Source: Macrocystis pyrifera (Eukaryota; Sar; Phaeophyceae; Laminariales; Laminariaceae). Taken from it: 64,000 nucleotides of DNA. The stretch's first letter is position 1, and every line of letters starts with the position of its first letter. The position numbers and the translations under genes are program-made. The stretch lies in contig JASSKH010000045.1 in the NCBI GenBank assembly GCA_031763025.1, positions 1,199,001 through 1,263,000 of the forward strand. The letters run 5' to 3'. Of this stretch, positions 20,601 through 34,100 are shown in pieces. The notes beneath the pieces are model-generated. The model made no database searches and was not told the origin of the DNA. It saw only the letters and a list, made by a program, of their open reading frames with translations.

Positions 20601-23600
20601 CTCCACAAGGATTTTTTTACGCTCGCATTATACAGGGGGGGGGGGGGGGGGGGGGGGGGGGGGTCCCGGCCGCCTGTGTGGAGGCGTTTTTTTCTGTTTC
20701 CGCAGCGTGTGAAAAGCAAGTATTCTTCTAGCGCAGAGCGTAGTCGAAATATGTAACTGCCAGGACGGACAGGTGCCGCTATGCGAGTTTGATCACACAG
20801 AGTACCTATCATGGCTTAGGCTGTTAGTTTTCTAGAAAATAAAAACCTGGAAAAAGGAAGCACGCATGTGACTAGTCGGTAGCCTATACCTATCGTGCTT
20901 GTTTGATGCGTGTGCCCTCAAGTCGCGGACGCGTACGACAGGTGTAAGCCTTCGTCAGTCCTCACATCGATGGCCACCACATGCAAGAAATAAGATGCCT
21001 ACAACTCAACTCTCCACGCCACTGTCAATCCCTGGCAACTGTTGTAAGTACCGTTAGGATAACAAAGGGGAGGAAGCTGGTGGGGTTCCAAGTCCAATCG
21101 CAAGTGACGGGGTATCCATCATATTTTCACCTCACAGACCATGCAATGTTTCTCATCAGCTTTCACGTGACAAGGCGTACTCATCACATTATATAAATAA
21201 AAGTTTCTACGTGACTAGGCGTAATTACCTTGTTTTTTTACCAATAAAAGAGACTCAGCGCCTGAATAGTTCAGCAGGAATGAGAACCAATACTCGTACG
21301 AAGCTCCAATGGGTCCTCGTCGTGCTTGTTTCATAGAGGTGGCGAGCATCTCGTGTTAGCGCCGTTTGAGTGTATGCGCCTGAAATTACCCAATGGCATC
21401 ATCAGAGAGGGCTTCCTCCCGGGCTCGATGCCGGTGCAGTATAGACGCCCTTTTTCCAGCGCATTGGAAACCCCAAGCCTAAGATCCCGTTGTACAACGC
21501 CTTGCCCATTGGAAACCTTCCAGGTTCGAAAGGAGAGAGGTGCACCTGTACAAATTACCGAATGGAACATCCACATAGGCTCTTCCGCGACGAGTTTGGT
21601 GCCTTGGTGAGATGCTGGTCCGAAGTTAACCTGCCGTTTTCTTCTTCGGGAGGTCTTACCCTGGTTTCGTCTGGAACCCTCTCGCTTGGGTTTGGTGACT
21701 GGAAGCATGTTATCAAATTATGATGCATGTATCAGTCCTTCTGTCGAAGTGTCTTGAGGCTGTTTTAACTTTTCACCTTTTTTTTCTCTGTCGTCTCCAA
21801 AAGTCGAACAATGAACTAAGTCACACGAACTCCAGGCATTTGTTGAGTGATCTCACCCACCCACCCACCCGTACCCTATATATTATACTTTTAAGGATGT
21901 GGTGTACAACTAAACCAGTACATTTTCGTACTCAACAACATCCAGCGCACCCGTCGTCCGTTCTGATTCTTTCTCTCCAGAGGGATACCACCATGGTCGG
22001 AAATATAAGGACATTTTACGCATCAATACGGAGATTAAGCGCTTCTTAAATTTAAGCCCAGAGTGGTGCAAGTTATGTTGTTACAAGACTACGAGACAGG
22101 GAAGTACCCGTGTGTGTATATGCATGCGTCGCAAACAAAATGAGACTGCTGTAAGTAGCAAATGCAAGGTCAACTGTGCTGGATACGAAGAGCAAAGTAT
22201 CGGAGAATACCTGATGAACAGCGATTTCGCTCTGGCCTCGGAGAAGCTCAAGCGGGATACTGTACAATGATTTATACGAGCGAATACCAGTTTTTACTAT
22301 TACGGGGGTCCATAGTTAGCGGGACAAAATTTTGTTAGTAAAAATAGGTAAAATATATAAGTTTTTATGCATATCATAGGTCCTATTAGCTATGTACCCC
22401 CGTAATACATACCGCATAAAAACAATAGGGACCCGTTTCGAGATCGCTGAAGCAGAAAAATCCAAGACTCTTCCCGGGTCATGACCCCACCCTCAAGCAA
22501 TTTTTTGAATCTCACGGGTCGGGTCGGATTGGGCCGGGTCGAGAAGCTGTCAAACTCTCACGGGTCGGGTCGGGTCATCCTGACACGGTCCGACTCGACC
22601 TGACCCGCGAGGTTTGAGGCGACCCGAAAACAGACCCGAAAAACACTATCGCACACGGTAGAATCTCCGAAAAGAAAGAAAATCAGGGCCCTGGTGACTT
22701 CTTTTTTTTTTTCATTTTGAGCAAACAAAAACTCCAAAAGAACACAAGTTGACGACAGCTACAAGCTTCCTTCTGCTCGAGTTTCTATGGACGAGAGTTT
22801 CACTCTTTCCCCCCTTAAAATGTCGACAAGTTTACGGCTAGCCCGGTTTCATACGTCACCCTGTGGACGGCCGATGCGGCGTGATGCGCGTGCTAACGGC
22901 AGGTGCACGATACCCTAGCGACCTGCGGATGGCACGCATCGCACTGCGTGTCCAAAGTGCACGGGGACGACCCCGTCGTGGTCTCTATCGCCAACGAGGG
23001 AGCCTTGTGCAATGAGTGCCTAGCCCAGGTGTGCACGGGGAGGCACTCCGGTGTCGGTCTCGGTGTTGGTTGGTGTTTGCGTGTCTCGCTGAAGGACCAG
23101 CACGTTCCGGAGAAAACCAAAGCTGCGACTCTGACTTCGCCGCTGCAAAACCAGCGTGCTTCAGAGAAAACCGAGGTTGCAACTACTGTTGACTGTTTGT
23201 TTCCAGCTTTCCCTGTGATGCCTCCGAACCTTTTAACAGCGTGATTCAGAGCAGACCAAAGTTGGTCAGTGCGAATTATTACTCTGTTCGTATTTCCTGG
23301 GTTCAAATAGCTAAACAATTAGGGCTGGTAAGGCGGTTGACTAGATATAGATGAGTCGCCGACTAGTCACAAGTTGGCTAGGTATTTTAGTTGCTACTAC
23401 AGTAGTCGCATGCCTTAATGTTTGCTGAGTTTTGCGCCTTTGTGTATAGATACACATATGTTTAAACATAACTGACTTGGCGCTTTTGCGACTCGACGTG
23501 TGTTTTATATTGACACCTGATACACACTAACAAGTCCGCTCACTTTGCCACCCAACTCGTCTGATACATCAAGGCTGTTCACTGATCATCACCCTACCCG

Positions 23601-25123
23601 CGGTTCGGATCAGAAGGTCTTCAAAACCTCACGGGTCAGGTCGGATCGGGTCGGGTCGGGTCGGGTCGGGTCGGGTCGAGTTGGGTTAGGCGATCCCATC
23701 CGACCCGATCCGCGAGGTTCCACCCGACCCGTGAACAGCCTTTCTATTGATAGTATCTAACCGAAAAAGTCCAGCATATAGTCTTATTCACAGCCTTACG
23801 AATAAAAAACAAAGTCATATAAATAGCACGCCGTCTTCTGGCATCGCCGTGCGCCATCACGGTCGACAGCTTACAAAGGGGCCGATCAAGAAAACGACAG
23901 CGTTTGGTGCTCCGGGGGTTCGCATCAACAACCAGAAGAGAGCAGGGAGCGCTGATACCGATCCTGGGGCAGACGGCGACGAGTTCTTGGTGAGATAACC
24001 CTCTCGCGAAAAGACGCTACGGAAAATAAATATACGGCGTGGTGCCATGATGGACCGCCACGCATCTGCCCCCTCCTGCACATAAAAAAAACGAGCAGAT
24101 TTTTTTTTAAAGAGATACTATGAAACCCGGGGGGGGCGCTGTCCGTGCTGGGGTTTTTATAGTTACCAGCATGTCTCGAAAACTGGGGGAAGGGGGGGGG
24201 AACAGCCCCCCCTCTCTCTCCCCAACACCCGTGCATTTTATTGCAGTATTGACTTCTTTTATAACTGCCTGCACACCCGTTTCGGTCGGGAGTAAACCAC
24301 TTGGAGCTATAGCTACAGCCACCACTCTTTGACCAGGCCCCACGAAGACAATGCACCGAACTTGAAGTTTTGTCGCCGCAACCAAAGCCTGTTCCACCGT
24401 CTATAGTCTGCCAGGCGGTGATCGACCTGTTCCGCTGCCGCCACCCCTCTCCCAGAAACTTGGCACATGCCTTGGGCTGCCCCTGCCAACCAACGCTGTT
24501 AACCCCATTTGGACTGCACTCTCAACGTGGGGACAAACCTCTTGGAAATCGACTCAGATTTAGGGTTAACCGCCTGGTATTGACAGTTTCTTGAAGACGG
24601 GAGTCGACGTGTTGGACCGCTGCCACCCCTCTTCCCTCCACCCCCGCTGCCCCAGGTGTGGAACAAGTGGTTTACCAAGGGGCCCGGGCGTACCCGTAGG
24701 GGGGCTATTCGACCTCGACACCCGCACGCCCCGCCTGGGCTGCCCCCTGCTGGTCTGCGCGCGCCAGCTTTGTTCGCGCCGCCTCCACCTCCGCCGCCAG
24801 TGTTTTCGTTGGCCAACCTGAAGAGGCAAAAGGAGCTGGCCAAGTGGCGGGTAAGGAGGACAAGCGATGCGTGCAAGTGGTGGGTGGGGGGACATAGCCC
24901 CTAATCTTGTTCGTGGGGCTCTTTCGCTTGTATGTAGTATACGACCTCTGTTCTAGCCTCGCGCCAAAACAACCGACCTTGAGAGCAATTGAATGTAAGG
25001 TAAAACCGATAGAAAATCTCTGTTTTTCTTGTTTCCTTCCACTCCTTTTATTGTCTTCGCCTTTCTTTCTCCTGCTGCCTCCCTGTTACTAGTCGTCGCA
25101 ACTCAGATCCGGGGTCACATAGT

Positions 25124-25158
<35 letters not shown>

Positions 25159-28100
25159 ACTACGGTACGCGGCCTGCATTGTCGTCGCGAGAAGGGTTCA
25201 GCACTTTCTCCCCTCGTCGACTCGCGTCAAATGGAATGGGCTGCAGGTATACTTCGAAGCATGAAACAACAATGATGTACCGGATGAGAAAAAATATGTG
25301 TTGGATCCGGAGATGTTGATTGTGCGACTTTTTGAGTGCAATGGTTGAGGAGCCTCCGTCAGTGAGGAGAAATGTTTTAGGCTCAAAAGCGCAACCCCTA
25401 CCGCTCTGTACAGGAATGGAACGCGCTGAAGGAGACTCATCGCACGACGGTAGGGGTAGATCCCACTCTCTTCTTGGCTCGATATTTTTTGACCGGTTGA
25501 GCTCCTCCAGTGAGCGATTTCTGTCCCGGTCAGAACGTTTATGATACTTTGTCTAGTATATTCGTTTTTAGGACCACAGACAGTAGCGCACAGAAAGGTT
25601 GATCAGGTTTTGCGCAAACAAAAGCCCTCGAAGGCATGTTTGGGTGATCAGGTTTTGCGCAAACAAAAGCCCTCGAAGGCGTGTTTGGGGTGAGACATTG
25701 AGCTCCTTACGCCAGGATCTCAGGAAATAATATGCTACGTACCACCTCTGCCGTGGCATTGCTCCAGAGGCATGGCTCAAGCCGACTGTACCCTCAAAGA
25801 AAGGGTGTAATGTGTGACTACGACGGCATCACCCGGGTGGTACGGTGATCCAATGCTTTGTTTCCGTTCGAGATGAGAGGTGTGTTGCGTTAGTGGTGTA
25901 CCAGGCACTTTTGGGGCGAAAAACAACAAAAAAATCGACTGACGGCGCTCCTCAACTGAGAGAAATCGTCGCGAGTATGTCTTGCCCAGCACCTGCTGGC
26001 CAGCTGCTAGCAGAAGAACGAAACATCGTCCGTTCGCGCGTTCTACAAGTCTGCCAGCACCGCCACGCGCTGCATCCACTTGCTAGTCCACCGGCGCGAT
26101 CAACCGAACAATTTTTACCATGGAGGTCAATTCCTAAACGAACACTCATAAAATGAACCGAAACGCCTCGATATCCCTTACGAACAAGCGACGGAATATT
26201 CTTGGAAGTTTCCCTACCTCTGACAATACTCTCAACATTGTTGGAATACCATTTTTGTGTTTTACAACTATATTCGTTTCATTGCGCAATCTGACTAAAG
26301 TACGGTAGCACTCGGGTGGCAAACAGGAAGGGAGGGTAAGATGTACCTCTCTGTCTGCATGCAAGAGGGCACACCCACCTGCCTCTCAGTTGGTTTGTGA
26401 GTGTTCCCCTATTTCTCTGTACGAACGCGAGCCAGCGGCAAGATTGGTGCTTCTTGGCGAAACCCTAAACGATCAATGTTCGGAAGCCAACACGAAATGC
26501 TACCTGTAACGCGTGGAGGTTTCTAAGACGAACGCGAAAAAAAGGCTGAAGCTGAACGTACAGTCCGTTCAAGGAATTCTTCACTCCACTGCCAATTTCA
26601 TAAATCGAGTTTTGCCGGATACCTAGAGTACACCTATGCTTCACGAAAAATAACTCGTAAAGGCCCTGGTTCAGCCGGATAGAAATTACACAGCCGTTTT
26701 ATTTTTCCCCGAAGCTAGTGAAAATCGAGTATTGCTGAATACGGGGTTAGGTTTTACGAGGTCGAATTGAATTTATATTCTTTTTATTTTGACAGCCCCA
26801 AACGAATATACCCCGCCAAGCGGAATTCGCGGACGCGTTTCATCTATTTTTTTCAACCAGTTTCAGCGGAGAAATAAGGACAAACAAAAGTGTTTCTGAA
26901 CGGTAATCGGTTACGTTTTAGTAGACCTACTGGCACTGCAAACCTCTAAAAACGGAAACGGATTCGAGAAACTTGACGCAATTTATGGGGTCTTTTTTCT
27001 CAGAGTATTTGTAAAAACTCTGTGGCGCAAGGACTCGAGTGTCAAGCATAGGGGACGAAATCGGGATTTTCTATGGCGTCCCCTGCAGCTTTTTTTCAAT
27101 AGCATGTTTGCGCCATCTTGTTTTTCACATCGCAGGGAATTCGGTTCATAGTTCACTTTTCTCCCATTCGCATTCGTTTGCTAGAAGCCGCTAGTTGGAA
27201 AACCGCCAAAATGGCCGTAAAAATTGGAACGATACAGCCCAAAATATACGTGCAGGATTTAGCATGGAAAGGCGATATTGATCATCGATTTTCATTTTTT
27301 TCGGATTCCGCTGCGCCTTGTCCACACGGTCACGGTAAACTCTATTTTAGCGGCTAACTGTCAAAATTGCACGAGAAATAGTGGGCAGCCACTGGACCGA
27401 AAAAATCATTGGATGGACCATACGACCGTGACAATCGCGCCGCTTATGCGCTCGCTTCCGCTACCGCGGCGACTTTGCTAGCTTCGCAGGGAGAAGGGCG
27501 GAGGGTCGGCAGCGACGGCGGTGCAGAGGACCTATCGCGGCTACCGAGCGAGGTAAGCTTTGCACCCCATCTCCATTTTAGATCACCATGCATCAGAGAT
27601 CGCGGTGCGTGTCCCCGATAGGTTATGAGCTTCGGTCGATATTTTTAGTCATCTTTTGCTTTCATCAAGGGGGGGTGTTAAGTGTAGGCTGGGTATCCTA
27701 TACGCACTCAAAGTTTTGCCCGGTGTATTTGGTGCTGAGCCAAACGATTCCCGTGGTGCATGACATAGGCTGCTAAGCTCACTCCAATGGCGGCTTTTCT
27801 GGCGATACGCAAGCCCCCAACACGTGGGTATTGCTTCGGCCACAACTAGAGGCGTCCTGCTGCATAGGGGAGGGGGGGATAAGCCGTGAGAATGATCGCG
27901 AGGGGCAAGAGCGACGCAATCTGACCTTGACACTTGGCAGGCCGAGCTACGTGTAAAAACCAGGCAGGGCGAGGGGCAACATTGGCCCGACTGACGCACT
28001 AGAGAGTAGAGAGATGCACGGGTTCATAGCAACGAAGCACGTGGCAGGTACAGTGGCTGTTCATTTTGCGCTCCGGTGATCGAACGTGTAGTAGTGTTTA

Positions 28101-31100
28101 CGACTTGGTCAAGCTCGACAAAACGGTCATTAACCCACACTAATTTTCCTCCATACCTCTTAACTCAAAAGCTATTATTCCGAGAAAGCTCCCAGGCGGT
28201 CGGGGATATGATTCCGACATATTTCCCGGGCGACCGGGAATACCATTCTGCACAAATTTCCCAGGCAGTTGGGAATGACATTCAGAAAAAAATCCCGGGT
28301 GGCCGAGAAATTTCCCTAACGGTCGGAGATGTCATTTTCGCAGGCGGTCGGCAATATTATCCCCGAGAAATTCCCCGGCCGGACGAGAAGATATTTTGGA
28401 AAAAAACCGGGTATGTCATTCAGAGAATTTTTCCAGGCGGTCGGGGATATATCACTCCGAGCTATTTTCCAGGTGGTCTGGGATATCACTCCGAGAAATT
28501 TCTCAGACGGTCGAATATATCATTCCGAGAGATTTCCCAGGCGATCGGGTAGGGTTTGGGTTAGTGTTTAAAGTCAAGTTGATTCCGGTCATCCTTGTCG
28601 AAGCTAGGTCGAGTTTTAATTCAACCATTGTACAGCCCCCTGAACATGTACGGATCGACTGCGTGTGTTTTGTTTCAACCTGCAGGAGACTGAGAGCCAT
28701 CGTGGCTCTAGAGTACCCTGAGAGAGCTAGGAGGCGCGTGGAATCGGCGATCGTGATGCAGTCGCTCGTGCGGCGGTTTCTAGCCAGAGTCTTAGTGAGA
28801 CAGGTGAGCGAATACGCTTCTCTCATTTTCCTTCTCTCGCTTTCGACAAGAGACCCCCAGGTCGTTCTCTGACGGAAACCCTTCAAAGGTGGAACTCCGT
28901 TGTACTTGGAGGCGTTTAATGGCTACCACTGCTGCTGATGTATATACCGTATAACACTATCACACGGGTGATAAGATAACACACCTCCTGGAATCATTTT
29001 CTTGAGTCGTTTTTTGGCCAAACCTAGGGGAGATGGTATATGCAGAAAAAGCGGTGGCTTGGGAAAAATCTCGTCGACGTATTTCCGCGCATAGGCGCGT
29101 CGTTCGGCGTTTGCACTCTCCCCGTTGTCACTAAAACCAGCTCGGAAAATCGTCCAAAGGATTGTGTTGTCTTAAGTGTTTTGCGGTTTTCAACCGTTTT
29201 TTCTGCCGATGTTGTTAGTAATTGACCGTAGAGAAGCATCCATCCCGACCTGGGAACTGCAGGACTCAGGGGTGTCACTCTGCCAATACCTTTGCCATGG
29301 TCAAAGCGCTGTGTAGCGTGTGAAAGAGATGCGGACACATCTCACCATCACCGCACCGCTCCCGCGAACCGGTGGAATAGCAAGCATACCCGTTCCTCGG
29401 TGAAGCACGGGTCTTCAAGCCGGTAGATCAACTTCGATGGCTGCTCCGGGTTGATGCTTCCTTCATTGTCGCCTGCTCCAACCAAAAACATGACGGGTGT
29501 ACGGCACTCCTTCCCCTTTCAACGGACAGTCCGTCTAAGGAGCTAATTCCCCACACTAAAACTAGTATATTAAATCTCAAGAGGAACACATATCGGTTGA
29601 CGGTAGTCTTGTCCTATGACGCACAGCCGTCAAGGGCACCTGCCAACAACAGCCGTCAAGGAACCCCCACAATAAAACTAGCATACTAAAAATAACCAGG
29701 CCTTGACGGGTCAACCCTAGACACGTCATCCCCGAGGTCTTCGGCAGTCCCCACGTCTTCATCCCCCTCGATCGCTTCGTCTATTCGCCCCCTTGCGTAT
29801 GCCTAGATCGCGGCCTTCCGCAATATGCACGCCACGTCTATCCAGCGCATGGCGAGGGGAATGCAGGCAAGAGCCTTGTTTCGCCGGACGCGGGCCACGG
29901 CTTTGGTTCGGCGGCAGATGTTGTACTTTATCGCAAGAGCGTTTGTCGCCTCTGCGAGGGTGGCCAGGAGCATCCGAGAAGACATGCAGAGGAAGCATGT
30001 GAGGGGACTGGGGAGACCAGGATTTTTTTCTTCTTGTTTATTGCGTCAAAATAAACAAAATCTCGCGTCGTTCTCAACTAAATAGATCTGACTCCCTACT
30101 ATACACCCCTTTTCGAGACCATCCAGACAGGGCTGAGGGGTGTACTAAAACTAAGCAAAAATAAACTCGAAAACAAAACTCATTTTTTCTTTCGTAATTT
30201 CGTCCCGAAATACCTCCGCACTTGTTTGTTTTTCATTTTGACTGGTCATTTTGACTATTAACAGTCATGTTGACCTTTTTAGGAGTGTGGTGTCGTTTTT
30301 TATTTTTATTTTTGTTGTGGAAACACCCTTGCATCGAAAGATATTGGATTATCTTCCCCCAGTCAGTGATAAAAAATTTTGAGGTTCACAAGTGCAGCCC
30401 CAATACCTGTGTTGCACGGCTCATTGCAGTTTGTTTTTCAACGGTGACCTTGCGTCCCCTCCATCACCTGAAACGCCTCCCCCCTTTGTTGATCCTGACA
30501 GGCTATGGCGCTCAGCTTGCAGCGAGCGTGGCGAGGGAAGACGGGAAGGGAGAGGGCGGCGGCGCTGCGAGCGAAGAGGATGCGGAGAGTGGGCGCGGCG
30601 ATTTCTGTTCAAAAAGCGTGAGGCGCCGTCTTTCTGCCCGGATGTTACATCTGATATCATACACATGTTTTCAGCTACCTGCTATGATACAGCAAGCAGC
30701 CGTATGACCCTTGTTGGACTGCACTGTACAGGAACCTAAATATAACTCTATTTTCAAGTAATAAGTCCTCACGACGGGAACGCAGTCGTAAAAGCTGGGT
30801 TGAGGGCTGGTGACCTACCAGTCGCTTTCGAAAAAAAAAAAAAAAAGATTCGTGAAACTATTGGAAGAGTTATTACATGGTGCCGGCGATTTCTACCGGG
30901 ATGATGGACGTTTAGGTTCAATGCTGTGCGGGTGGGGGTTCATCGTTGCTAAAAAGGAAGTTCCCGTAGTGGTTCGTTTGGCTCTAGAGACCTCGGTACA
31001 CTGCCCAGGGCACTGTTCGGAAACCATCGCCCGCCACGTAGCGAGAATACGTTGCAGGTTTCAGTTTTGAAGCCTGAATGAAACGAGTCGGTCTACAGTA

Positions 31101-34100
31101 GTTAGTGGCCATCGCGACTTTCAGTCAGGCCCATGGCACAATAAATCGGGTCGCTGGCCCCGAGATAGACACGGGCGCTACGTACACCCTCCGGTATCAC
31201 CGACAAACCCGTCCTCTTTGTACTCGGAGGAGGGGCTGGACTGAGGTACGTAGCCTCTACGTGGTCAGTTTGGGAATTTCGCTCTGTTCTGAATGAAGCA
31301 TCCGCTATAAGGCCGGTTTTTTCTTGACGTGTGCCACGGTAGGGGTTTGCCTTCTATTACGGGGGTCCATAGTAAATAGGACCACACGTTGTTAGTAAAA
31401 ATAGGTAAACATATAGGTTTTGATGTATACCATAGGTCCTATTAACTATGGTCCCCCGTAATAGGGGTAGCACCTAATTTTTCACGAGGGTCCTCGCTCA
31501 AGAATATCTGTAGTATTACTAAGTCAATTACCAAGTCACCCAAAAAACTGATTTTGAGGAAAATAACGGACGCCTATGTCGTCGGAAAATGTTCGAATAA
31601 AACATACCGGGTAGTTAACACAACAAAAAAACGGGATTGGCGATATTGAGTAGCAGTTCTTCAGCTAAGGAGGAACCCCACCCCATCAGTCAGATTCGGT
31701 TCGGCCAAAACAAACGCCACCCCTAATTGAAACCCCTGATTAAAACCCCTATCACGCGTCGTTTCGATAACGCTTGTAGGACTGGAGTCCCGTTTGGGAG
31801 GGAAAATTACTAGGAATTTGAATGCTTGGTTCCGAAAACGGGACTACAGTCCTATTGCGGGGGTCCATAGTTAACAGGACCTATAGCTTACATAAAAACC
31901 TATATATTTAGGTATTTTTACTAACAATATTTGGTCCTGTTTACTATGGTCCCCCGTAATAACAGTCCTAAAATGATTCATGCTAAGGTAGGGGTGGGTA
32001 CACCTGCAATTTTTCGGGGGGGGGGGGCTCCTCATTTTGAGGTTGGTCTATACGGTATACCACTCTGCACCTTAACGTGAGGATCTTTTGTGTGTTGCTA
32101 TGTTGATCGAAAACGGCCCTTCCGTTTGAAGGTGCAGGGCGGGGTAACCCCCCAAAAAAGGCTCCAAAGAAAAAAGTGTAGGGTTAATTATCCCCAGGAG
32201 CAATCCCATGGCCCAAGTTTACCTTGAAAAATATTGCAAAAACACACCTTAAGGCATGACTTATTGGGCAGTTGTTCAGTGCTGTCAGTGCTCTTAAGGA
32301 GCTCCACCAGTGAGAAATATTAGCCTTGCAAGGCATTTTTTTCATTGTGTTTCCTTGGAGGGCTGCTGCTGCTGCTGCTACTGCTATTGAGGCTGTTGAG
32401 GGGCTCCTTAAAGCCTGCACTGCGTTTCGTCCGCTCTGCAAATCACACGTGCTTACAGGTGGCGATGTTGCCTGGCGAGGAAGGAGCTCCGACGTCGGCA
32501 GTTGATCCACTGGGAAGAGGTTAAGGCGGCGACGGTGATGCAGAGCGTCTTCAGAATGGCCGTAGGCAGGTATACCGTTTGAAACAAGCACCTTCCACGG
32601 CAGGAAAGGAACCCTGCGATTTTATGAGGAGGATCCTCGCGTGGTGCGCTCCATGCGTGGGGTGCTCCATGCCTCAGCACCTGCAGTAGCACCCAGAGCT
32701 GACTTATGATATGTAATTAGGCTTTTAAACCGATAGACTACCCCATGGCCTAGGTGCTGACGAAACCTTTCTTTGCATCAACACAAGGGACAAAGCACGC
32801 CTTCATGCCTTCATGCCTTACTTGATAGTTCCTCGGTTGAGGAGCTCCGCCAGTCGTAAAGATTTGCCTTGCAAGACAAGAAAGTGCTACATGCAGAAAA
32901 ACGACCGCACTCCTGTGCGTGTGATAGAGTACCTTGGTTGGTAGTCAATGGACCAACCATCAGTAGGGGCCGTTAAATATTATTGTTCCAGTCGGGTCGT
33001 ACCCCGTTTACCATTTGATATCTGTAGATACGCAGGCTATTATTGTTCCGGTCGGATCGTACCCTGTTTACCATTTGATATCTGTTGACACGCAGGTTAA
33101 TATATCTGTAGACACGCAGACTGGTATACCTGTAGAATCTGATATGCAGGTTAGTAGGTTGTACTATTGAAGCTGAGAATAACGCATGCACCCTTACGGG
33201 GTGTTGTACTATTGGAGTTGAGGGCAACGCATGCACCCTTACGGGGCGTTGTACTACTGAAGTTGAGGGCAACGCATGCACTTTTACGGGACGTTGCACT
33301 ATTGAAGTGAGGGTGACGCACGCACCCTTGCCAGTAGAATATAGCCGGTTGAAGCCAGAGGATTCTCCTGACTTCGAAAAGCATGTGCTCCCCCCCCCCC
33401 CTCTCTCCTCACTCTTCTCACTTGCCCCTTTTGAGCAAGCCTTGCACCAATAAAACAAGAGGACTCCAAAAAGAACTAGGTCTGAGTTTGACCAAGCACA
33501 GACACCTGTGTCAACACTTCTTCTGTGGATCATCATCCCGTGGAACCCTTGCTGCTCCCCCACTCACACACATCACATGCGTACTCAACGCTGTTTTATG
33601 GTATTCCAATAGAGATTTTCATCGGGCTGCACTTTCTCGGTTTTCTTGCGGTCAGAGTTTGGGTGGGGTGGGCATTCCTCAACCAAGGAGCGTCATAAAA
33701 CAACATATGGTTGCGCCCCCCCCGCCGTGTATGGTAGGATGCGTCCGAGAGTTTCTGCCGCCTCCTCTAACAAGGCTCGCCGCACCCGCTGAAGCAAGCT
33801 TAAAACCTGACAGTTACGAAACTTAAATCTTCAATCTTCTCTCGTTTCGACACGCTCGATTCTTGCCTTGTCTCTCCCCCCCGCTACGTGCCTCTCGCCT
33901 TTTTTATCGGCGGTGCCCATGTCTGACGTACGCACGTACGTACGTATGTCCTGGTCTGAGCAAAGCGAAGGCGTCGCGCTTTTTGCTTGCGGCACAAATT
34001 TGAGGCGGCCGTCCGAAGGATTCAGCCCATGGTCCGCGGCTTTCTGGCGAGGGTGGCGGCCCGGCGCCAAAGGGCAACGCTTAACCAGGTGACAAGTCGC

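Larger units (their letters stand above)
24851..27481 (+). other. 2.6-kb intron before the IQ array
   Basis: It contains a 33-nt C run (25125-25157) and two tandem 46-bp units (25590-25690). A coding-looking stretch at 25976-26048 (AEERNIVRSRVLQ) lacks good splice sites. From 26150 to 27480 I see nothing specific. Confidence 0.5.
30618..32458 (+). other. Intron splitting IQ motif 5, with two MITEs
   Basis: 1.84 kb with MITE copies 4 (31354-31464) and 5 (31852-31961). A G run sits at 32018-32028 and a CTG microrepeat at 32372-32384. No gene was seen. Confidence 0.6.

Noticed and set aside
28076..28552. 158-codon ORF
   Set aside because: It is almost wholly minisatellite translated through; no splice sites or domain.
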